Positions 60,421 through 64,000 of a stretch of DNA of 64,000 nucleotides are shown here, piece after piece. Origin of the DNA: an uncultured Phycisphaerae bacterium (GTDB taxonomy: Bacteria > Planctomycetota > Phycisphaerae > UBA1845 > Fen-1342); the NCBI GenBank assembly GCA_937928595.1, contig CALGJV010000004.1:62001-126000 (forward strand), given 5' to 3'. The translations under genes and the position numbers were made by a program. The notes under the pieces were generated by a model that was not told where the DNA came from, searched no databases, and saw only the letters and a list, made by a program, of their open reading frames with translations. Every line of letters starts with the position of its first letter. Within the stretch, counting starts at the first letter, position 1.

Positions 60421-62148
60421 ATGGGAGTGCTAGCGAAGGTCGCGGGCCAGATCCTCGCGCGGTTGCGCGACGTGAACACGTCGCAGAAGATCGCGCTGCT
60501 GCTGGGGGGGCTGCTCGTGGCCGTCTCGCTGGTCTGGCTGGCGCAGTGGGCCGCGCGGCCCGAGATGGTGCCGCTGCTGGACCAGGATCTCCAGCCGGAG
60601 GAACTGGCGCAGGTTCGGTCGGGGCTCGAGCTGATCAACGAGCCCTGCGAAGTGCGCGGCAACCGCGTGTACGTGCGGGCCACGGCCAACCGGCAGGCCC
60701 TCTACGCACAGCTGCTCCAGCAGGACAAGCTGCCGGCCAACACGAGCGTCGGCTTCGCCGCCCTGGTCAAGCAGTCCGACCCGTGGATTTCGCAGGCCGA
60801 GCACGAGCGCCGCTGGACCTACGCGCTCCAGGAAGAGCTCAAGGCCGTGCTCCGCCAGTTCCAGAACGTGCGCGACGCGCGCGTTTTCCTGAACCTCAAC
60901 ACCCAGCGCGGCTTCTCGCGCGACCCGGCCCCGAAATCCGCCAGCGTGACTCTGATCATGAAAAGCGGCGAGCCGGTGCCGCGCGCCCTGGCCATCGCCG
61001 CCGCCCGGCTCGTGGCCGGCGCCGTCGCCGGGTTGTCGCCGCAGGCCGTGCAGGTCCTCGACGCCGGCGGCGCGCCGGCGCTGGACTGGGAGGGCGAGCG
61101 CGACCCGGCCGGGCTGCTCGCGCGGCACCTGGCGCAGATCGAGCAGCGCTACGTCGAGAAGATCCGCTGGCAGGTGCCGGACCCCAAGGCGCTGGTGAGC
61201 GTGCAGGTCGAGCTCGACAACACCACCCGCACCGGCCGCACGGAGCAGCCGCTCAAGGGCCAGCCGGTGATGGAGGAAAGCACGCGGGAATCGACCACGC
61301 GCACCCGGCTGTTCGAGGAGCCGGGGGTGCGGCCGAACGTCGGGATCGTGGCCGGCGGAGGCGGCACCGGGGAGAGCCAGGAGCGCGAAACCAGCAAGAC
61401 CGAGAACCAGCCGGGTCTGGCGGTGAAAACGGAGTCGACGCCGGCCGGTGAGGTGAAGCAGGTTACGGCCGCGATCAGCCTCTCATACAGCTACCTCGAG
61501 GGCGTGTGGCGGCTGGCCAATCCACAGGGCGAGGCACCGACGTCGGAGCAGATCGAGCAGGTGTTCCAGCAGGAGCGCACGCGGCTGGTCGCGCAGATCG
61601 CCAAGCTGGTCAAGCCGCAGGACGAGGCGAACGTGGCGATCGCGCGGTACTACGACACGGTCGTGGCGCCCCCGGGGGCGTCGCCCGCGGCGCTGGACGA
61701 AGCGCTGGGGCTGGTGAAGCTCTACGGGCCGCAATCGGCGCTGGGGCTGCTGGCGCTGGTGTCGCTGGGCCTGATGCTGCGGATGGCGCGGAAGTCGGAC
61801 TCGGCCGACTCGTTCGGGCTGGAACTGGGCCTGCCGGAGGACGCGATCGCGGCGGCCCGGCAGGCGGCGGAGGACGTCAGCGACGTGGTCGCGACGCGCG
61901 CCACCCGGGCGCGCGCCGGCGGGCGCCGCGCGGACGGAGGCGACGGGGGCGACGGTGCGGAACAGGTCCAGCAGGCCGCCGCGACCGAAGGCATGCTGGT
62001 CGCCCAGGAGGTCGATCCGGCCACGGTCCAGACCCGCAAGATGCTCGACCAGGTGGCCCAGATGGTCGGCACCGACCCCGAGGTCGTCGCCGGGCTCGTC
62101 GAGCAGTGGGTGCAGCGCAACGAGCAGTACCACGAGGGAGCCGCATAG
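60421..62148 (+). CDS. fliF: Flagellar MS-ring protein FliF
   Basis: A 575-residue inner-membrane ring protein. Membrane helices at about 23-40 and 439-457 flank the large periplasmic part with the secretin-like RBM domains (the N-terminal block Q-E-L... L-V-K-Q-S-D-P-W-I-S, R-D-A-R-V-F-L-N, P-K-S-A-S-V-T-L-I-M-K). A cytoplasmic tail after 457 contacts FliG. In place of the usual short linker, about 60 residues (500-535) are rich in Arg, Gly and Asp. fliE is 149 bp upstream with no feature between. Confidence 0.94.
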   Translation: MGVLAKVAGQILARLRDVNTSQKIALLLGGLLVAVSLVWLAQWAARPEMVPLLDQDLQPEELAQVRSGLELINEPCEVRGNRVYVRATANRQALYAQLLQQDKLPANTSVGFAALVKQSDPWISQAEHERRWTYALQEELKAVLRQFQNVRDARVFLNLNTQRGFSRDPAPKSASVTLIMKSGEPVPRALAIAAARLVAGAVAGLSPQAVQVLDAGGAPALDWEGERDPAGLLARHLAQIEQRYVEKIRWQVPDPKALVSVQVELDNTTRTGRTEQPLKGQPVMEESTRESTTRTRLFEEPGVRPNVGIVAGGGGTGESQERETSKTENQPGLAVKTESTPAGEVKQVTAAISLSYSYLEGVWRLANPQGEAPTSEQIEQVFQQERTRLVAQIAKLVKPQDEANVAIARYYDTVVAPPGASPAALDEALGLVKLYGPQSALGLLALVSLGLMLRMARKSDSADSFGLELGLPEDAIAAARQAAEDVSDVVATRATRARAGGRRADGGDGGDGAEQVQQAAATEGMLVAQEVDPATVQTRKMLDQVAQMVGTDPEVVAGLVEQWVQRNEQYHEGAA

Positions 62149-62151
62149 GCC

Positions 62152-63192
62152 ATGGCGCGCCAGACGTTTCGCACCGAGCTCAAGTCGGTCGAGGATCTGA
62201 ACGGACTCCGCAAGGCGGCCGTGCTGCTGATGGCGCTCCAGCAGGACACCGCCGCGCAGATTCTCAAACACCTGGACCGCGAGCGGGTCGAGGAGATCTC
62301 GCGGGAGATCGCGGCGATCGACGCGGTGGCCCCGGAGGTGCGCGAGGCGGTGATCCGCGAGTTCTACAACCTGCTCATGGCCCGGCAGTACATCGACGCC
62401 GGCGGCATGGCCTGGGCCCGGGCCCTGCTCCAGAAGACGCTGCCCCCGGACGAGGCCCGCCGCGTCATCTCGGTCATCGAGCACCAGGTCCACGAGCAGC
62501 CCTTCAGCTTCCTCCAGAAGACGGAGAAGGAAAACCTGGTCATGTTCCTCCAGGAGGAGCACCCGCAGACCATCGCCTTGGTGCTCTCCCACCTGCCGCC
62601 CAGCATGGCCACGGACATCCTCGCGGGGCTGCCGACCGAGCGGCAGATCGAGGTCGTCCAGCGCGTCGCGAAGATGGACCAGACCAGCCCGGACGTGATC
62701 AAGGAGGTCGAGCGCGGCCTCGAGAAGCGGCTGGCCGGTCTGGTCGCCGAGCAGTTCGAGCGCGTCGGCGGGGTCAAGGCGGTCGCCGAGATCCTCAACA
62801 TGGCCGGACGCGCAACCGAGAAGGCCATCCTCGAAGGTCTGGAGCAGTCCGACCCGCAGCTCGTCGAGGAAATCCGCCGCCTCATGTTCGTGTTCGAAGA
62901 CATCATCCGGGTGAACGACAAGGGCATCCAGTCCGTGCTCAAGGAGGTCGAGAACGAGGAGCTGGCCCTGGCGCTCAAGACGTGCAGCGACGAGCTCAAG
63001 AACAAGATCTTCAGCAACATGTCCGAGCGCGCCGCGCAGCTCATCCGCGAGGAAATGGAGTACATGGGGCCGGTGCGGGTCAGCGACGTCGAGGCCGCCC
63101 AGCAGAAAATCGTCGACATCGTCCGCCGCCTCGAGGACGCCGGCGAGGTCATCATCGCCGGCCGCGGCGGCGAGAGCGAACTGGTCGTCTAG
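62152..63192 (+). CDS. fliG: Flagellar motor switch protein FliG
   Basis: A 346-residue rotor protein of standard length. All three domains are visible: the N-terminal FliF-binding helices (L-R-K-A-A-V-L-L-M-A-L), the middle domain with E-H-P-Q-T-I-A-L-V-L-S-H-L, and the C-terminal torque domain with R-L-M-F-V-F-E-D-I and G-I-Q-S-V-L-K-E-V plus the E-M-E-Y-M-G-P-V-R end. Three bases separate it from fliF. Confidence 0.97.
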   Translation: MARQTFRTELKSVEDLNGLRKAAVLLMALQQDTAAQILKHLDRERVEEISREIAAIDAVAPEVREAVIREFYNLLMARQYIDAGGMAWARALLQKTLPPDEARRVISVIEHQVHEQPFSFLQKTEKENLVMFLQEEHPQTIALVLSHLPPSMATDILAGLPTERQIEVVQRVAKMDQTSPDVIKEVERGLEKRLAGLVAEQFERVGGVKAVAEILNMAGRATEKAILEGLEQSDPQLVEEIRRLMFVFEDIIRVNDKGIQSVLKEVENEELALALKTCSDELKNKIFSNMSERAAQLIREEMEYMGPVRVSDVEAAQQKIVDIVRRLEDAGEVIIAGRGGESELVV

Positions 63193-63218
63193 CCCGCCGG
63201 ACGCGAGGAGCCTGACGC

Positions 63219-63917
63219 ATGGGCGCTGTCATCCGCCGCGAAACCGCCGCCGACGCCCGGACGTTCTCGTTCGAGGACCTCGACCGCCGCGCCCGCGCGA
63301 TCCTGGCCGCCGCCGAGGAGCGGGCCCGCGCGCTCACGGCCGACGCCGAGCGGCGGGCCCAGGCCCTGACGGAGCGGAGCCGACAGGAAGGCTACGCCGC
63401 GGGCCTGGCCGAGGGCCGCACCGCCGGGCGGCAACAGGCGTACGCCGAGGCCCGCGCCGCTGCGACCCAGGCCGTGCAGGCCGACGTGACGCAGGCCGTG
63501 GCCGCGCTCCAGGCCGCCCGCGACGCGTTCGAGCGGGAGCGCCGCAACCTGCTCGCCCAGGCCGAGGCGGGCCTCATCCGGCTCGCTCTGGCCGTCGCGA
63601 CGCGCGTCTGCAAACGCCTGCTGGCGGACCCGGGACCGGTGGCGCGGGCCAACGCCCGCGCCCTGCTCGACGCCGTCGCCCGCGACCACGCCGTCGAGCT
63701 GCACGTGCATCCGGACGACCTGGCCCACCTGACCGACCTCGCGGAGGCCGTGGGGCGGCCGTCCGAGTTCGTCGCGCTGCTACCCGACCCCGACGTGCCG
63801 CGCGGGGGCTGCGTGCTGCGCACCGGCGACAGCACGGCCGTGGCCACCGTGGCGGAGCAACTGGACCGGATTGCCGCCGCCCTGTGCGTGGACGCCGCGC
63901 GCGAGGACGCGCCATGA
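63219..63917 (+). CDS. fliH: Flagellar assembly protein FliH
   Basis: A 232-residue FliH/YscL-type stator of the export ATPase. The first ~120 residues are a charged coiled coil with the G-x-x-x-G-like repeats of FliH (G-Y-A-A-G-L-A-E-G-R-T-A-G). The C-terminal half has R-L-A-L-A-V-A-T-R-V-C-K-R and the P-R-G-G-C-V-L-R-T motif that binds FliI. GAGGAG lies 8 nt before the ATG. Its stop overlaps the next gene (ATGA). Confidence 0.85.
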   Translation: MGAVIRRETAADARTFSFEDLDRRARAILAAAEERARALTADAERRAQALTERSRQEGYAAGLAEGRTAGRQQAYAEARAAATQAVQADVTQAVAALQAARDAFERERRNLLAQAEAGLIRLALAVATRVCKRLLADPGPVARANARALLDAVARDHAVELHVHPDDLAHLTDLAEAVGRPSEFVALLPDPDVPRGGCVLRTGDSTAVATVAEQLDRIAAALCVDAAREDAP

Positions 63918-64000
63918 GCAGGCCGCCGGTCGACGTCCGCCCCGCCGCTGGCGCGCCGGACCTGTTCAGCGCGCTGGCCGACGAGGTGCGGGGCGTGCTC
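63914..64000 (+). CDS. fliI: Start of flagellar export ATPase FliI (partial)
   Basis: Only the first 29 codons are in the window, overlapping the fliH stop by four bases. The peptide is too short to show ATPase motifs; the call rests on gene order, in which fliI normally follows fliH, and on the coupled start. Confidence 0.55.
   Translation, partial: MSRPPVDVRPAAGAPDLFSALADEVRGVL

Noticed and set aside
1-64000. tRNA or rRNA genes
   Set aside because: No cloverleaf-like segment or rRNA stretch was recognised by eye; a covariance search would be needed to exclude a tRNA.

Overview
GC-rich (roughly 70 %) chromosomal DNA of a bacterium, most likely a planctomycete (Planctomycetota, perhaps a Phycisphaerae-like lineage). 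The clues are a prepilin-type protein with an H-Xn-DG tail, a secreted protein with dockerin-like calcium repeats, a PEP-CTERM protein, a HYExAFE-family protein, and sigma-54 plus NtrC-type control of flagella. No ribosomal RNA, tRNA or CRISPR array was seen. The taxonomic placement is an inference.

Left part (1-31 kb). This is a patchwork of housekeeping genes on both strands: a VKOR-DsbA fusion cut by the window edge, rpoN, mgtE, wecB, folC, aroB, a PA0069-type radical SAM protein, a Gdx-type exporter and bipA. A phosphate region follows: phoB-phoR, a prepilin-like gene, a PstS-like/dockerin fusion, then pstB-phoU, with no pstC or pstA. Next comes a translationally coupled pair, gatE-folD. 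GatE is the archaeal-type amidotransferase subunit. Then come a GH172-like hydrolase, a Mut7-C protein, an orphan DNA methyltransferase and a decayed IS66 transposase.

Middle (31-52 kb). The genes are hutU, an RdgC-like gene, argS, a deoxyhypusine-synthase-like gene, a large glycosidase, a radical SAM gene, isochorismatase/zinc-ribbon, a TPR/HEAT-like exported protein, clpS, and thiC under a TPP riboswitch. A minus-strand pair encodes a GGDEF cyclase and a ParA-like ATPase. This part is rich in small dispersed repeats. One kind is paired palindromes sharing GTCCGAGCCC, one cluster of which lies in frame inside hutU. The other is a 118-bp two-hairpin element present twice, each copy beside an array of 8-bp units.

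Right end (54-64 kb). A plus-strand flagellar cluster runs off the window: TPR protein, FlgN-like chaperone, sensor kinase and sigma-54 activator (FlrB/FlrC type), flgB, flgC, fliE, fliF, fliG, fliH, fliI. A well-formed -24/-12 promoter sits between the activator gene and flgB, so the activator probably switches on the basal-body genes with the RpoN encoded near 3 kb.

Across the window a TAnnnT -10-like hexamer recurs upstream of start codons. In four cases it sits only 6-9 nt before an ATG with no ribosome binding site, suggesting leaderless mRNAs.
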